Below the pieces are notes generated by a model. It made no database searches, was not told the DNA's origin, and was given only the letters and a program-made list of their open reading frames with translations. This document shows, piece by piece, positions 63,950-64,000 of a stretch of 64,000 nt of DNA. The stretch is from Geobacter sp. UBA2189 (GTDB taxonomy: Bacteria; Desulfobacterota; Desulfuromonadia; Geobacterales; Pseudopelobacteraceae). Within the stretch, counting starts at the first letter, position 1; each line of letters opens with the position of its first letter. The stretch is from contig DCVL01000024.1 of the NCBI GenBank assembly GCA_002328035.1, forward strand, positions 9,376-73,375. Reading direction: 5' to 3'. The position numbers were made by a program, and so were the translations under genes.

Positions 63950-64000
63950 ATGGTTAGACTTTTTTCTCTATTGCTGCTGGCATTTGTCGCAGGAGGGTGT
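63950..64000 (+). CDS. Lipoprotein gene, 3'-truncated by the window end
   Basis: The ATG directly follows the previous TAG stop. The 17 codons in the window read a short basic start, a Leu-rich hydrophobic stretch and end at the lipobox FVAGGC. It is therefore the start of a fourth lipoprotein in the string; the mature part lies outside. Confidence 0.72.
   Translation, partial: MVRLFSLLLLAFVAGGC

Noticed and set aside
1..64000. CRISPR arrays, tRNA or rRNA genes, insertion sequences, prophage
   Set aside because: No regularly spaced repeats, transposase or integrase frames, tRNA-like cloverleaf or rRNA signature were seen on either strand by reading alone.

Overview
The window reads as one chromosomal segment of a Gram-negative anaerobe of the Geobacter/Pelobacter type (Desulfuromonadia). 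The evidence is the gene set: a CBS/DHH-fused tRNA nucleotidyltransferase, a TrmFO-TopA-DprA run, a GAF/sigma-54 activator operon, many Cache and GAF signalling proteins, lipoproteins and outer-membrane beta-barrels. GC content is moderate by eye. No rRNA, tRNA, CRISPR array, phage, integrase or insertion sequence was recognised.

Layout. 1-7967 (+) is a long co-directional run: a truncated Fe-S oxidoreductase subunit, pdxA, a Cache-HAMP-PP2C phosphatase overlapping a solute-binding protein, two tandem auxin-efflux-carrier permeases and a tRNA-dihydrouridine synthase, closed by a strong bidirectional terminator. 8847-12817 (+) is a compact opine-dehydrogenase-like / amidohydrolase / DHA2 exporter cluster. 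It is followed by a relic of a response-regulator gene and a DcaP-like porin. 14733-16417 holds an outer-membrane protein with a STAS / anti-sigma kinase pair. 16503-19436 is a PlsC to RNase J run. 19523-26351 is a tight four-gene operon: metallo-beta-lactamase-fold protein, unknown 614-residue protein, GAF/sigma-54 AAA+ protein and NtrC-type regulator. 26361-35817 holds the fused nucleotidyltransferase (-), then mtnA, glnE and two overlapping polysaccharide genes (+).

35931-36263 is a short gene for an exported Lys/Ala-rich protein with a good sigma-54 promoter and its own terminator. 36320-43135 (-) carries a CpoB-like lipoprotein, a LysM protein, dprA, topA and trmFO. 43296-48127 (-) carries a hydrolase, an omptin-family protease coupled to a strikingly periodic cysteine-repeat protein, a fungal-type cytosine deaminase, and a solute-binding-protein / dicarboxylate symporter pair. 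48498-54790 is a signalling block: hybrid kinase, keto-acid decarboxylase, HD-GYP protein, receiver and kinase. The HD-GYP protein and the kinase share an N-terminal module. 54845-61673 holds a large autotransporter, a NagZ-like GH3 lipoprotein, a cupin and a Tat-exported metallophosphoesterase. 61791-64000 has an XRE regulator facing a string of at least four lipoprotein genes, two of them FlgO-like, running off the window end.

For novelty, the strongest leads are the omptin / Cys-repeat pair, the GAF/sigma-54 quartet with its unknown protein, the module shared between HD-GYP and kinase, the opine-type cluster, and the XRE-controlled lipoprotein string. No function is proven by sequence alone for any of these.
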